A stretch of DNA of 64,000 nucleotides from an uncultured Bacteroides sp. (GCA_949289295.1 CASENM010000051.1:1-64000); one strand, 5' to 3'; shown: positions 54,875 through 63,746, counted from the stretch's first letter. The notes: generated from the sequence alone by a model not told the origin. Made by a program: numbers and translations.

Positions 54875-55465
54875 ATGAAAAAGAAATGGATTACTCCTGT
54901 GATTATTGTGGCAGTCATCGTCATGCTGGTTGCCTGGTGTGCATCTTCGTATAACTCGCTCGTGGCCCAGGAAGAAGGGGTCAGCACCGCGTGGAGCAAC
55001 GTGGAGAACCAGTACCAGCGCCGTTCGGACCTGATTCCGAATCTGGTGAATACGGTGAAGGGATATGCCGCACACGAGAAGGAAACGCTCGATGCGGTGG
55101 TGTCGGCACGCGCGAAGGCCACGCAGACACACATCGACCCCGACAATCTCACTCCTGAAAACATAGCCGCCTACCAGCAGGCACAAAATGCCGTGGGAAG
55201 CGCGTTGAGCCGTCTGCTGGTCACCGTGGAAAGATACCCCGACCTGAAGGCGAACGAGAACTTCAAGGAACTTCAGGCCCAGCTGGAAGGCACGGAAAAC
55301 CGCATCAGTGTGGAACGCCGCAAGTTCAACGAGGTGGCACGCATGTTCAATACCGACATCCGCCGTTTCCCGAAAAATATCATCGCCGGCATGTTCGGCT
55401 TCGAGAAACGCCCGTACTTCGAGGCACAGGAAGGCAGCGAGAAGGCTCCTGAAGTGAAGTTCTAA
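54875..55465 (+). CDS. LemA-family membrane protein
   Basis: A 196-residue LemA protein, start at [12 protein letters not shown] (54875). One N-terminal membrane helix (~5-25), then a helical domain with [25 protein letters not shown] and [17 protein letters not shown], the LemA signature. Function is not well known; LemA is often linked with TPM-domain (YgcG-like) proteins, as here, where the next gene starts 12 bases on. Confidence 0.92.
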   Translation: MKKKWITPVIIVAVIVMLVAWCASSYNSLVAQEEGVSTAWSNVENQYQRRSDLIPNLVNTVKGYAAHEKETLDAVVSARAKATQTHIDPDNLTPENIAAYQQAQNAVGSALSRLLVTVERYPDLKANENFKELQAQLEGTENRISVERRKFNEVARMFNTDIRRFPKNIIAGMFGFEKRPYFEAQEGSEKAPEVKF

Positions 55466-55477
55466 CGCAACGGACCA

Positions 55478-56395
55478 ATGAAACGCTTGTCAGTCATCGG
55501 TCTGCTGTGCGGCATGTGCATGCTGTCTGCCCTTGCCGTGTCCGCAAAGGAATACAAGGTGGAGGATGTGCCGATGGTGCATCTGCAAAACAAGACGCGC
55601 TATGTGAGCAACCCCGACCATATCCTTTCGGACAGGGCCGTGGCGGTGATGGACACCACGCTCTACGCGCTGGAACAGCAGACCGGCATACAGGTGCTCG
55701 TGGTGGCGGTGGAACAGATAGAGGGCGGCGACTGCTTCGAGTTTGCCTACCAGCTGGGACGCTCGAACGGTGTGGGCCAGAAAGGCAAGGACAACGGACT
55801 GGTCATCCTGCTGGTGACAGGCGAACGGTGCATCCAGTTCGCCACAGGCTACGGACTGGAGGGGGTGCTCCCCGACGCGCTCTGCAAACGCATCCAGGAA
55901 CGCTACATGAATCCGGCATTCGGCGAGGACCGGTGGGATGAGGGGATGGTGGCCGGCATACGGGCCGTCCGTCAGGTGCTGGCAAACGAAGAGGGTGCCC
56001 CTACCCCTGCCGAAGAGAACTCAGACAACGCACTGCTCCTCACGATATTGGCTTTCTGCTTCATCGGAGTCCCCGCACTGCTGTGGTTCACCGTCCGGCA
56101 ACGCCGGAAATGTCCCAAGTGCCGCCACTATACGCTCCGTCAGGTATCCTCAAGAACGGTGTCACGCTTTGCCGGGACACGCACCGTGGAAACCGTCTAC
56201 CGCTGCACGCATTGCGGATACGTGCGCCGCGTGCAGCAACGGACAGACGATGACAACGATGTCGGCCACCGCGGAGGAAACGGCGGTCCGTTCATGGGAG
56301 GCCCGTTTGTGGGCGGCTTCGGAGGCGGTGGCTTCAGCGGAGGAAGCTTCGGAGGAGGAGACTTCGGAGGCGGAGGAGCCGGAAGCAAGTTCTGA
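55478..56395 (+). CDS. TPM-domain (YgcG-like) membrane protein
   Basis: A 305-residue protein: signal peptide (1-24), TPM domain (~35-165: YVSNPDHILSDRAVAVMD, TGIQVLVVAVEQI, KGKDNGLVILLVTGERCIQFATGYGLEGVLPDA), one membrane helix (~188-207), a zinc-ribbon-like CxxC pair (CPKCRHY ... CTHCGYV, ~213-245) and a Gly-rich tail with repeats of GGGFGGG type ending SGGSFGGGDFGGGGAGSKF. The layout agrees with the YgcG family, where a Gly-rich tail is common. Operon with LemA. Confidence 0.88.
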   Translation: MKRLSVIGLLCGMCMLSALAVSAKEYKVEDVPMVHLQNKTRYVSNPDHILSDRAVAVMDTTLYALEQQTGIQVLVVAVEQIEGGDCFEFAYQLGRSNGVGQKGKDNGLVILLVTGERCIQFATGYGLEGVLPDALCKRIQERYMNPAFGEDRWDEGMVAGIRAVRQVLANEEGAPTPAEENSDNALLLTILAFCFIGVPALLWFTVRQRRKCPKCRHYTLRQVSSRTVSRFAGTRTVETVYRCTHCGYVRRVQQRTDDDNDVGHRGGNGGPFMGGPFVGGFGGGGFSGGSFGGGDFGGGGAGSKF

Positions 56396-56473
56396 CACAC
56401 TCGCGCGCGGAAAGACGACAAAATCCGCGTCTCCAGACGGACACATTACATAAACTGATAAAAAAGAGAGCAC

Positions 56474-57547
56474 ATGAATACATTCGGAAACATATTCCGC
56501 CTGACCAGCTTCGGCGAGTCGCACGGAAAGGCCATCGGCGGCGTCATTGACGGATTTCCGGCAGGCATCGCCATCGACACGGATTTCGTGCAACGGGAAC
56601 TCGACCGCCGCCGTCCGGGGCAGTCGGCACTGACCACGGCACGCAAGGAGGCGGATGCCGTGGAATTTCTGTCGGGCATCTACGACGGAGTGTCCACGGG
56701 ATGCCCCATCGGCTTCGTGGTATGGAACACCAACCAGCACTCCAACGATTACGACAACATGAAGGACGTGTTCCGCCCGTCGCACGCCGACTACACCTAC
56801 ACACAGAAGTACGGCATCCGTGACTACCGGGGAGGCGGACGCTCGTCGGCCCGCGAGACCATCGCACGCACGGTGGGAGGCGCGCTGGCCAAACTTGCGC
56901 TCCGGAAGCTGGGCATCCGCGTCACGGCCTTCACCTCGCAAGTGGGTCCGCTCAAGCTCGACAAAGACTACACGGCCTACGACCTGAGCCGGACTGAAGA
57001 GAATCCCGTACGCTGCCCCGACCCGGAAATGGCCCGGCAGATGGGCGACTATATCCTGAAAGTCAAGGGAGAGGGCGACACTGTCGGAGGAGTCATCACA
57101 TGCGTGGCGCAAGGCTGTCCGGCAGGATTGGGCGAGCCCGCATTCGGAAAACTGCACGCCGCATTGGGAAGCGCCATGCTGAGCATCAACGCCGTGAAAG
57201 GCTTTGAATACGGACAGGGATTCGGGAACATGGACATGAAAGGCAGCGAGCAGAACGACATCCTCTTCAACGACCACGGCCATATCGGTTTCCGCACAAA
57301 CCGCTCGGGAGGCATCCAGGGCGGCATCAGCAACGGACAGGACATCTACTTCCGCGTGGCGTTCAAACCCGTGGCCACCATACTGAGGGAACAGCCCACG
57401 GTGGACAAGGACGGAAACGAAACGACGCTCAAGGCACGCGGACGGCACGACCCCTGCGTATTACCCCGGGCCGTCCCCATCGTAGAAGCCATGACCGCCA
57501 TGACGCTGCTCGACTATTACTTATTGGACAAAACGACACATCTGTAG
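56474..57547 (+). CDS. aroC: Chorismate synthase
   Basis: A 357-residue AroC, last step of the shikimate pathway (EPSP to chorismate, needing reduced FMN). Signature regions: [20 protein letters not shown] (7-26), [16 protein letters not shown] (~117-132) and [17 protein letters not shown] (~274-290). Normal length. The M20 dipeptidase starts 24 bases downstream. A short gap of 78 bases after TPM. Confidence 0.96.
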   Translation: MNTFGNIFRLTSFGESHGKAIGGVIDGFPAGIAIDTDFVQRELDRRRPGQSALTTARKEADAVEFLSGIYDGVSTGCPIGFVVWNTNQHSNDYDNMKDVFRPSHADYTYTQKYGIRDYRGGGRSSARETIARTVGGALAKLALRKLGIRVTAFTSQVGPLKLDKDYTAYDLSRTEENPVRCPDPEMARQMGDYILKVKGEGDTVGGVITCVAQGCPAGLGEPAFGKLHAALGSAMLSINAVKGFEYGQGFGNMDMKGSEQNDILFNDHGHIGFRTNRSGGIQGGISNGQDIYFRVAFKPVATILREQPTVDKDGNETTLKARGRHDPCVLPRAVPIVEAMTAMTLLDYYLLDKTTHL

Positions 57548-57571
57548 GGAAGCTAAAAAAATCATAAAACC

Positions 57572-58936
57572 ATGGACATCAAACAGTACATCAAAGAGAA
57601 TGAAAACCGGTTTCTGGACGAGCTTTTCAGCCTCATCCGCATTCCGAGCATCAGTGCCTTACCCCAACACAAGGAAGACATGCTGGCCTGTGCCGAACGC
57701 TGGCGGCAACTGCTTCTTGAAGCCGGAGCCGACGAGGCGATGGTCATGCCCTCACAAGGCAATCCGCTGGTATATGCCGAGAAACATGTCAGTCCCGACA
57801 CCCCCACCGTATTGGTCTACGGACATTATGACGTGATGCCTGCCGAACCGCTGGAGCTGTGGAAAAGCCAGCCTTTCGAGCCGGAAACACGCGACGGACA
57901 CATCTGGGCACGCGGCGCGGACGATGACAAGGGACAGGCCATGATCCAGGCAAAGGCATTCGAATATCTGGTGAAAGAGAATCTGCTGAAACATAACGTG
58001 AAATTCATTCTGGAAGGAGAAGAGGAAATCGGATCGCCGAGCCTCAATGCTTTCCTCCAGGAACACAAGGAACTGCTGAAAGCGGACGTGATCCTGGTTT
58101 CGGACACCAGTATGCTGGGAGCCGACCTGCCCTCGCTGACCACCGGCCTGCGCGGACTCGCCTACTGGGAAATCGAAGTGACCGGACCCAACCGCGACCT
58201 GCATTCGGGACATTTCGGCGGGGCGGTGGCCAACCCGATCAACGTGCTCTGCGACCTCATCGCGCAAATGACCGATGAGGACGGACGGATTACGGTCCCC
58301 CACTTCTACGATGATGTGGAAGAGGTGCCTGCCGCAGAACGCGAGATGATTGCCAGCATCCCGTTCGACGAGAAGAAATACATGGAAGCCATCGGAGTGA
58401 AAGCGCTGAAAGGCGAGAAAGGTTACTCCACACTGGAAAGGAACAGTTGCCGCCCGTCGTTCGACGTGTGCGGAATCTGGGGCGGATATACGGGCGAAGG
58501 CTCCAAGACGGTGCTGCCGTCGAAAGCGTACGCCAAGGTATCGTGCCGGCTGGTTCCCCATCAGGACCACGAAAAGATCTCGAGACTGTTTGCCGACCAT
58601 ATACTGTCCATCGCCCCCGACTATGTGACCGTGAAGGTGACTCCCATGCACGGCGGCGAAGGATATGTCTGCCCGATCAGCCTCCCTGCCTATCAGGCTG
58701 CGGAGAAGGGATTCACACAGGCATTCGGAAAAAAACCGCTTGCCGTACGCCGTGGAGGAAGCATCCCCATCATCAGCGACTTTGAACGCATTCTGGGCAT
58801 CAAGACCGTATTGATGGGCTTCGGACTGGAAAGCAACGCCATCCACTCGCCCAACGAGAACTTTCCGCTCGACATCTTCCGGAAAGGCATCGAGGCAGTG
58901 GCCGTGTTCCATCAGGAACTCGACAAGCAGAAATAA
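57572..58936 (+). CDS. M20-family dipeptidase
   Basis: A 454-residue metallopeptidase. First metal: VYGHYDVMP (~88-96); bridging Asp in WARGADDDKGQ (~112); catalytic EGEEEIGSPS (~149); dimer/His motif DLHSGHFGG (~208). Similar to carnosinase/DapE-like amino-acid dipeptidases of the ArgE/CNDP type. No signal peptide. It ends the plus-strand run with a bidirectional terminator. Confidence 0.92.
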   Translation: MDIKQYIKENENRFLDELFSLIRIPSISALPQHKEDMLACAERWRQLLLEAGADEAMVMPSQGNPLVYAEKHVSPDTPTVLVYGHYDVMPAEPLELWKSQPFEPETRDGHIWARGADDDKGQAMIQAKAFEYLVKENLLKHNVKFILEGEEEIGSPSLNAFLQEHKELLKADVILVSDTSMLGADLPSLTTGLRGLAYWEIEVTGPNRDLHSGHFGGAVANPINVLCDLIAQMTDEDGRITVPHFYDDVEEVPAAEREMIASIPFDEKKYMEAIGVKALKGEKGYSTLERNSCRPSFDVCGIWGGYTGEGSKTVLPSKAYAKVSCRLVPHQDHEKISRLFADHILSIAPDYVTVKVTPMHGGEGYVCPISLPAYQAAEKGFTQAFGKKPLAVRRGGSIPIISDFERILGIKTVLMGFGLESNAIHSPNENFPLDIFRKGIEAVAVFHQELDKQK

Positions 58937-58993
58937 AGTCAAGACACCTTGCAGACAGAGGCTGTATCAAAAATAAAAACAGGCTTTCATTTT

Positions 58994-59046
58994 GAGGGTG
59001 TCTCAAAATAAAAATCCACTTTCATTTTGAGACACCCTCGTCTTTT
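58994..59046 (+). terminator. Bidirectional terminator
   Basis: GAGGGTGTCTCAAAAT (58994-59009) and ATTTTGAGACACCCTC (59024-59039) form a perfect 16-bp stem, followed by GTCTTTTTC. It lies between convergent stops (58936 and 59047). An imperfect relative, AGAGGCTGTATCAAAAATAA, lies just upstream. Confidence 0.85.
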
Positions 59047-59253
59047 TCAGTCCGCACGGTATTCCAGAATATCGCCCGGCTGGCAGTCCAGTTCCTTACA
59101 GATAGCTTCCAAAGTAGAGAAGCGTACCGCCTTGGCCTTTCCCGTCTTCAGGATGGAAAGGTTCGCCGGAGTAAGGTCAATCCGTGCGGCAAGCTCTCCC
59201 AGCGAAATCTTCCGTTTCGCCATCATCACATCAAGATTTACTATTATCGGCAT
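59047..59253 (-). CDS. XRE-family (YozG-like) transcriptional regulator
   Basis: A 68-residue helix-turn-helix protein, start at MPIIVNLDVMMAKRKISLGE (59253). The HTH is LGELAARIDLTPANLSILKTGK (~18-39), with AVRFSTLEAICKELDCQPGD after it, closely matching the Cro/C1 small regulators found downstream of DUF2975 genes. It probably acts on the TATCG-N5-CGATA palindromes at 60973 and 61038. An earlier Met at 59316 would overlap the preceding gene's end. Confidence 0.9.
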   Translation of the reverse strand: MPIIVNLDVMMAKRKISLGELAARIDLTPANLSILKTGKAKAVRFSTLEAICKELDCQPGDILEYRAD

Positions 59254-59324
59254 AATCGTCGTTCTTTTTTTTCCGGTTTTAGTTGCAAACAGCTGCTTTT
59301 CGGTTTCATAATCCAAATAGGTCT

Positions 59325-59798
59325 TTATACCGTCAGATCATTCTCTTCCTGCATGCGGATGCCTATATGGAACACACACCCTATGAATCCGATGAAGCAT
59401 CCCAACAGAAGGAAGAAGTCGTGCGAACGAACAATGGCAAGGCTTCCTTCGGGAACTGTATGAAGCAAGTATATTTGTATGAATCCGTTCAGCATTACGG
59501 CAAGGCCGATGAGCTGGATATAATTGGCATTGGCTTTCACAAACACCTTCCCTTTCCGCACATTCCACATGATGGCGAGCACCATTACGGCACAAAACAC
59601 CATCACGCAGATAGTGACGCTCTCCACGACGGCAGGCCAGAAAAGCGGATTCGTGCTGCCCTGCGCCAACTCATGCGCCAAATCCTGATTCGCAAAAACA
59701 CCCAACAACAAAAGGCATACGGAAATGATTATCAGGCAATACATCTGCAATTCCTGCAACGAGCCCGCATGTCTTGATGTTTTCTTGATTGAAGTCAT
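59325..59798 (-). CDS. DUF2975 membrane protein 1
   Basis: A 157-residue DUF2975 protein with four hydrophobic helices (~20-40, 55-77, 92-112, 122-143). It ends EENDLTV, the shared C-terminal motif of the family; the paralogue upstream ends EENDLTI. Such proteins are often encoded with small XRE regulators; function unknown, possibly a membrane partner that controls the regulator. Gap to XRE about 70 bases. Confidence 0.85.
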   Translation of the reverse strand: MTSIKKTSRHAGSLQELQMYCLIIISVCLLLLGVFANQDLAHELAQGSTNPLFWPAVVESVTICVMVFCAVMVLAIMWNVRKGKVFVKANANYIQLIGLAVMLNGFIQIYLLHTVPEGSLAIVRSHDFFLLLGCFIGFIGCVFHIGIRMQEENDLTV

Positions 59799-59839
59799 AA
59801 TCTATCCCTCCTCATTTTAATTTTGTGGTAACACAGTTT

Positions 59840-60448
59840 TTATATCGTCAAATCATTTTCTTCCTTGATGCGGACCGCCTGGGAAAAGATTTCGGTCAGA
59901 AGCACCAAAACCAGCATGAGCACCCACGAATATTTCAGATGGAAGTCACTGAACACATAGTCTGAAGAGACCAGCTCCCGCACCGCGTTCCGGTAAAGCA
60001 GATAACGCTGCAGCTCGAAAAGTGCGGACGACACCACCACGGGATAAATAAAGAAACGGAGACGGCGCATGTTCTTGCGGGTCAGAATCTCACCCTTGCT
60101 GACAGAGACCAGCAGGCGGACCAGACAATAGAACCCATATATGCAAAGCAACAGAAACGGGAACACGGCAAAGACCATGTAGTCTCCGGCACCGTGCGAA
60201 ATGTAGGTGTTTATGCTCCCCGGCTCGCAGGGCACCGCACACTGCATCGCCCGGTTGAACAGGCTGTCGGGTGTCACCCCTTCCTTATATCCCCTGACCG
60301 ACAGGGAAACCGAACTGAGCTCCTGAGGCAATGAAGGATAATCATCCACACTGTTCCAGCCGTCCACAAAACCGGGCGTAAACTCTTTCACCACATTCCA
60401 TACAAGTGCCAGAATTACAATAATTCCCAAAATACGTATTGTTCTCAT
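59840..60448 (-). CDS. DUF2975 membrane protein 2
   Basis: A 202-residue DUF2975 protein with three to four helices and a long extracytoplasmic loop between the first two (~30-85: SLPQELSSVSLSVRGYKEGV). It ends EENDLTI. The other DUF2975 protein is only 157 residues and lacks the large loop, so the two are not recent duplicates. 41 bases between the two genes. Confidence 0.85.
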   Translation of the reverse strand: MRTIRILGIIVILALVWNVVKEFTPGFVDGWNSVDDYPSLPQELSSVSLSVRGYKEGVTPDSLFNRAMQCAVPCEPGSINTYISHGAGDYMVFAVFPFLLLCIYGFYCLVRLLVSVSKGEILTRKNMRRLRFFIYPVVVSSALFELQRYLLYRNAVRELVSSDYVFSDFHLKYSWVLMLVLVLLTEIFSQAVRIKEENDLTI

Positions 60449-60495
60449 AACTCGATGTTGTTGTCAGTTATTTTTTACATCACTAAATTCCACTC

Positions 60496-60912
60496 TCACT
60501 TTTTCACCTCTGTCAGCAACAGGTCGTCCGGCATATCCAGACAATGCACCACCGACCGGCAGTTCTGGCTGAACGACTCCGTCTGCTTGTCCCATTCGGC
60601 GTAATCGATCAGACAGACATTGCCGTCGGAAATGTAATTCAGCAGATACGCCGGACTCCATGAACAGTCTGACGGGTTCCAGCGGTAAGCCTTCTTCTGG
60701 GCAAGGTTTCCGTCAGCGTCATAACCGTACACATACCGCAGCCTCGGAGTGATTGAGACACCGTCCGCATTCAGCGTGGAAACGGTCAGCTCGTTTCCGT
60801 TCTCCCCATACACGAAAACCTTTCTGGCCTCAACGTCGGGAACAGCGGTAAAACTCATGAACAAAGCAGCCACGGCTGCGATTACGGTACGTTTTGCAAA
60901 TGTCTTTTTCAT
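60496..60912 (-). CDS. DUF3836 secreted protein
   Basis: A 138-residue protein with a signal peptide (ending DVEA ~29) and the VYGENGNELTVSTLN ... RYVYGYDADGNLAQKKAYRWN pattern of the Bacteroidales DUF3836 family, which resembles YD/RHS-like repeats. Unknown function. First gene of the operon with the two DUF2975 genes and XRE regulator. Confidence 0.8.
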   Translation of the reverse strand: MKKTFAKRTVIAAVAALFMSFTAVPDVEARKVFVYGENGNELTVSTLNADGVSITPRLRYVYGYDADGNLAQKKAYRWNPSDCSWSPAYLLNYISDGNVCLIDYAEWDKQTESFSQNCRSVVHCLDMPDDLLLTEVKK

Positions 60913-60972
60913 AATTGTAAGTGTCTTATACGTTAATATTTTATTTACTTTTCTCTGTTCTCAATAATTATT

Positions 60973-60987
60973 TATCGTTTTTCGATA
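60973..60987. promoter_or_regulatory. Palindromic operator 1
   Basis: TATCGTTTTTCGATA, perfect 5-bp half sites with a TTTTT spacer. Just downstream of the -7 box at 60990-60997, so it covers the expected transcription start. Confidence 0.7.
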
Positions 60988-60989
60988 TG

Positions 60990-61020
60990 CAAATGTAGAC
61001 ATAATTTTTGAGCCGCCAAA
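60990..61020 (-). promoter_or_regulatory. Promoter of DUF3836-DUF2975-XRE operon
   Basis: Minus strand TTTG (61017-61020), 19 bases, TACATTTG (60990-60997): a full consensus match. The two palindromes flank it. Confidence 0.75.
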
Positions 61021-61037
61021 GAAAAACAAGAAAAAAT

Positions 61038-61052
61038 TATCGTTTTTCGATA
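61038..61052. promoter_or_regulatory. Palindromic operator 2
   Basis: TATCGTTTTTCGATA again, extended to TTATCGTTTTTCGATAA, 18 bases upstream of the -33 element. Centres of the two operators are 65 bases apart. Confidence 0.7.
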
Positions 61053-61154
61053 ATTTAATTATGAAAAACATGCATCAAGTGTTATACTTTACTTGTAACT
61101 CTATTGATAATCAGATATATATTGATTTTGAGAATTATTTTTCCGCCACAACGA

Positions 61155-61183
61155 TTTTATCGGCTGTTTTTCAGCCGATAAAA
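61155..61183. terminator. Strong hairpin
   Basis: TTTTATCGGCTG-TTTTT-CAGCCGATAAAA: a perfect 12-bp stem. It separates the IS66 remnant from the operon promoter and may stop transcription from either side. Confidence 0.7.
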
Positions 61184-61213
61184 TAAAAATGCCCGCAAGA
61201 AAATATTTTTGTT

Positions 61214-61382
61214 TTAACATTCCGATTTGTAAAAACATGGCAGCTTAAGCCTCGCAATCAGTTCGTTTACCTGTTTGCGAAGTCCTTCCTTTTCCTCATT
61301 CGCCAGACCCTGCTGGCAACAAAGTAACCCGTATGCTCTTTCATCAATCCTGATATAAAGGTACGAAAAATCAGGCAGTCAC
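61214..61382 (-). pseudogene. Possible decayed open frame
   Basis: An open stretch of about 55 codons without a Met, reading in part IRIDERAYGLLCCQQGLANE and GLRKQVNELIARLKL, ending at a TAA. It follows tnpB where the IS66 transposase should begin. It may be a relic of an inserted gene; no family recognised. Confidence 0.3.
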
Positions 61383-61439
61383 GCAAACTTTTTATCGGTT
61401 ATTTTTGTGTTATTACATTGAAAATAAACGTCTTATTAT

Positions 61440-61784
61440 TCATTCTTCAGGAGTTACATACATCCTGTCTACTACGATACTTCCCGTCAGGCAAGCCATG
61501 TCAGACCACTGTATCCGGTAGCATTTGGAAACTTCATCAAACACCGGTTTCTTGAATCTACCCATGACTGGACGTTTCTCGTAAAGCACATAAAAACCAC
61601 GTTCGTAATGAAGTATCTTCACGACCTTTCGGTTCCTGGACATAAACATATATACATTGGATGCATCACTCGGGTCAAGTGACATCTCTTCCCTTATACT
61701 CTCGCATAATCGGAAAATACCTTTCCGCAAATCAACATTACCGTTAAACAGGTAATAGTTCAGGTTAGCACTCAGTCCAAGCAT
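61440..61784 (-). CDS. tnpB: IS66 accessory protein TnpB
   Basis: A 114-residue IS66 Orf2-type protein: YYLFNGNVDLRKGIFRLCESI, VYMFMSRNRKVVKILHYERGFYVLYEKR, the usual RnRkxxKxLxxe pattern. Its role in transposition is not established but it is needed by some IS66 elements. It is 30 bases after tnpA. No transposase (tnpC, ~500 codons) follows. Confidence 0.9.
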   Translation of the reverse strand: MLGLSANLNYYLFNGNVDLRKGIFRLCESIREEMSLDPSDASNVYMFMSRNRKVVKILHYERGFYVLYEKRPVMGRFKKPVFDEVSKCYRIQWSDMACLTGSIVVDRMYVTPEE

Positions 61785-61814
61785 ATCATCCTATCATTTT
61801 ATTAAGCAACAGAC

Positions 61815-62153
61815 TCAGGTCAAGAACGGTGTGTTTCTCAGAAACAGTGTTGCGCCGGATGTCAGCTGTAACTTAACCCATTTTATTGGTGGTTCGCCTT
61901 CAGGCTGTTTCACCTCCAACTTCACGGTTGGACTATTGCAAGGTTTGCCGCTTATCTGGACTTTGGCAACCTTGGGCTGCCCAACCTGGACTGTCTTACC
62001 TAACTTCTCATTCCACAGTTGGTGACGTTGCCAGTTCATGAACTTGTCGTAATTTACTCCATAATCAGCACAGAACTCCCGAAGATCCTTGGTCTCGCTA
62101 CATAACTGGTAGAGGTCATATACCTCCTGATAGTTTACTTTTTCTTTTGCCAT
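61815..62153 (-). CDS. tnpA: IS66 accessory protein TnpA
   Basis: A 112-residue IS66 Orf1-type protein, beginning MAKEKVNYQEVYDLYQLCSE with a helix-turn-helix-like FCADYGVNYDKFMNWQ and ending IKWVKLQLTSGATLFLRNTP, the common IS66 OrfA ending. Its promoter is at 62180-62210. An upstream Met (62159) is two residues earlier. Confidence 0.85.
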   Translation of the reverse strand: MAKEKVNYQEVYDLYQLCSETKDLREFCADYGVNYDKFMNWQRHQLWNEKLGKTVQVGQPKVAKVQISGKPCNSPTVKLEVKQPEGEPPIKWVKLQLTSGATLFLRNTPFLT

Positions 62154-62179
62154 AATCATTGTTCTTAAAGGTTACGGCA

Positions 62180-62210
62180 CAAAGGTATGTCACGTAATAT
62201 TGCGTGTCAA
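62180..62210 (-). promoter_or_regulatory. Promoter of IS66 remnant
   Basis: Minus strand TTG (62208-62210), 20 bases, TACCTTTG (62180-62187); start codon 26 bases downstream. Confidence 0.65.
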
Positions 62211-62243
62211 GGCGGAAAATAGTATGATTACTAAAAATCAGTC

Positions 62244-62744
62244 TCAACCCGAAAGTTCAGAATCCAATAATTGTTTATATAAGTTCCATATTATGGGAGA
62301 ACCTATAAGTTTTATTTTATTGTCTTTGCCAATCAGGAATGTTGTAAATGGAATATCCTTCAGATATCTATTCTTGGAATAAAACAAAGATAGGTTTTTA
62401 ACTTGAAGTAAACCATAGCGATGTATTATATCATTGATATTTTTGTCTAGCTTTATAGAGTCATTAAGCACGTAGATGATATCACAATTTATATTTCGCT
62501 TTTCTAAATCTAATTTGTAAATGTACCAATCGTATACTTGCATTGTGCAAGGTGTACAATTCCCTGTGTCAGGTATCAATATTAAAATTTTAGCTGTCTG
62601 TAGCGTGTCTGTGATACATTCATCCAGATTTATTGTTTTATTTCTTAAGTCTTTAATTTGTTCACTTATATCTTAATTCTTACTGTTGCAAGAATATAGA
62701 GACAGTAAAAATGTTAAGATAATCCATTTAATTTTATAATTCAT
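62244..62744 (-). pseudogene. Thioredoxin-like lipoprotein, nonsense-interrupted
   Basis: In one frame from ATG at 62744: lipoprotein signal (MNYKIKWIILTFLLSLYSC), then TAA at codon 24 (62673-62675), then a continuous 142 codons with ILILIPDTGNCTPCTMQVYD (redox-type CxxC), DIPFTTFLIGKDNKIKLIGS and stop. The frame and sense are kept across the stop, so one nonsense change breaks a gene of about 166 codons. The start overlaps the end of the propeller pseudogene by 11 bases, as in coupled genes. The remaining piece has no signal peptide and would stay in the cytoplasm if re-initiated. Confidence 0.75.
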
Positions 62745-63746
62745 ATGAATAAATCTGGTTATTGAATTCATTTATAGTGTCTATTGCATATAATTTCCCA
62801 TTCTCTGAGACTGCTATACGATTGTATTTTTTGTCAAATAAGATACGTCTGATGAGATTGCCTTGCCAATCCCATTCTTGTAGCTCAGGAACAGCTCCTT
62901 CAGAATAGATTACGTCATCTGTCTCTCCGGTGTAGAATAAGGTATAAATATGTGTGTCGGTAGTCTGAAGGACTCTCCAATACGGACGGTTTTCCAAATC
63001 GTCAGATTTGGAATCGGAGTTTCGTCTCTTTGGGGCATTTCTTAAACGAATCTCTTGTAATAATTGACCTTCTATGCTATATTGCCGTATTAAATTATGA
63101 TTTTCATAGAAATCCCAAATACAAGGCTTGTCACTTCGTCCAGCAGTAAATTTGAAATCGAATATGAATTTCCTTTCATCGCTGATATTTTTTGAAGGGT
63201 ATTCTCCAAAATAATTATATTCTCCTATATCCGCACCGTATAAAATATGCTCCGCATTATTTTTCCATTGGTATTACCTGCCATGACATATTTTTTGTTG
63301 TTTAATCGTACCATCTGATTGATGGCATCTGGAATTATTATAGGTTCTTTGTTTATTATTTGTATATCGTCTTCTATTGTTTGGACTTCCCACTCAATAT
63401 TTGAGTCTAAGATAAAGAAGCTTGAATCTGTAACCGCGAAGTAGTCGCTTCGTGGATTTATGAATTCATTAGGGCCATTACCAATAAATCCTGACGAAAA
63501 AACATATTGTAAATTATCGGCATTCCAAAAAGAAAAAACAGGATTATTCCTGTCTTCAATCATAACTATAAAATTCTTATAACAATACATTCCCCCTGGA
63601 TTTAATACTTTTGTGGAATCTATATAGTGTATATTGAATTTCGCATGCAAAACAGGAATATCCGAAATATCAATATCTTTTTGAATAATGTTGTTACAGC
63701 TTGTCAGGAAGAAAAAGACAATAGCCGCATAATAGATCGTTCTCAT
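62734..63746 (-). pseudogene. 6-bladed propeller lipoprotein, frameshifted
   Basis: The N-terminal frame (63746-63225) has a lipoprotein signal ending FLTSC and propeller strands (FVMIEDRNNPVFSFWN, FIGNGPNEFINPRSDYF). The C-terminal frame (to 62734) carries YGADIGEYNYFGEYP, FTAGRSDKPCIWDFYENHNL, GQLLQEIRLRNAPKR and GNLIRRILFDKKYNRIAVSENGKLYAID. Adding one A to the five-A run on the minus strand (63260-63264) joins them to 337 residues, close to the 367 of the paralogue at 51512. So it is a single-base frameshift, a real pseudogene or a read error in a homopolymer. Confidence 0.8.

Larger units (their letters stand above)
60913..61439. other. 527-base AT-rich region
   Basis: Holds the operon promoter, two palindromes, a hairpin at 61155-61183 and a possible decayed frame at 61214-61382. 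No intact gene. Confidence 0.6.

Noticed and set aside
60464..60661. 65-codon minus-strand open frame
   Set aside because: Overlaps the DUF3836 gene in another frame and has no family features.
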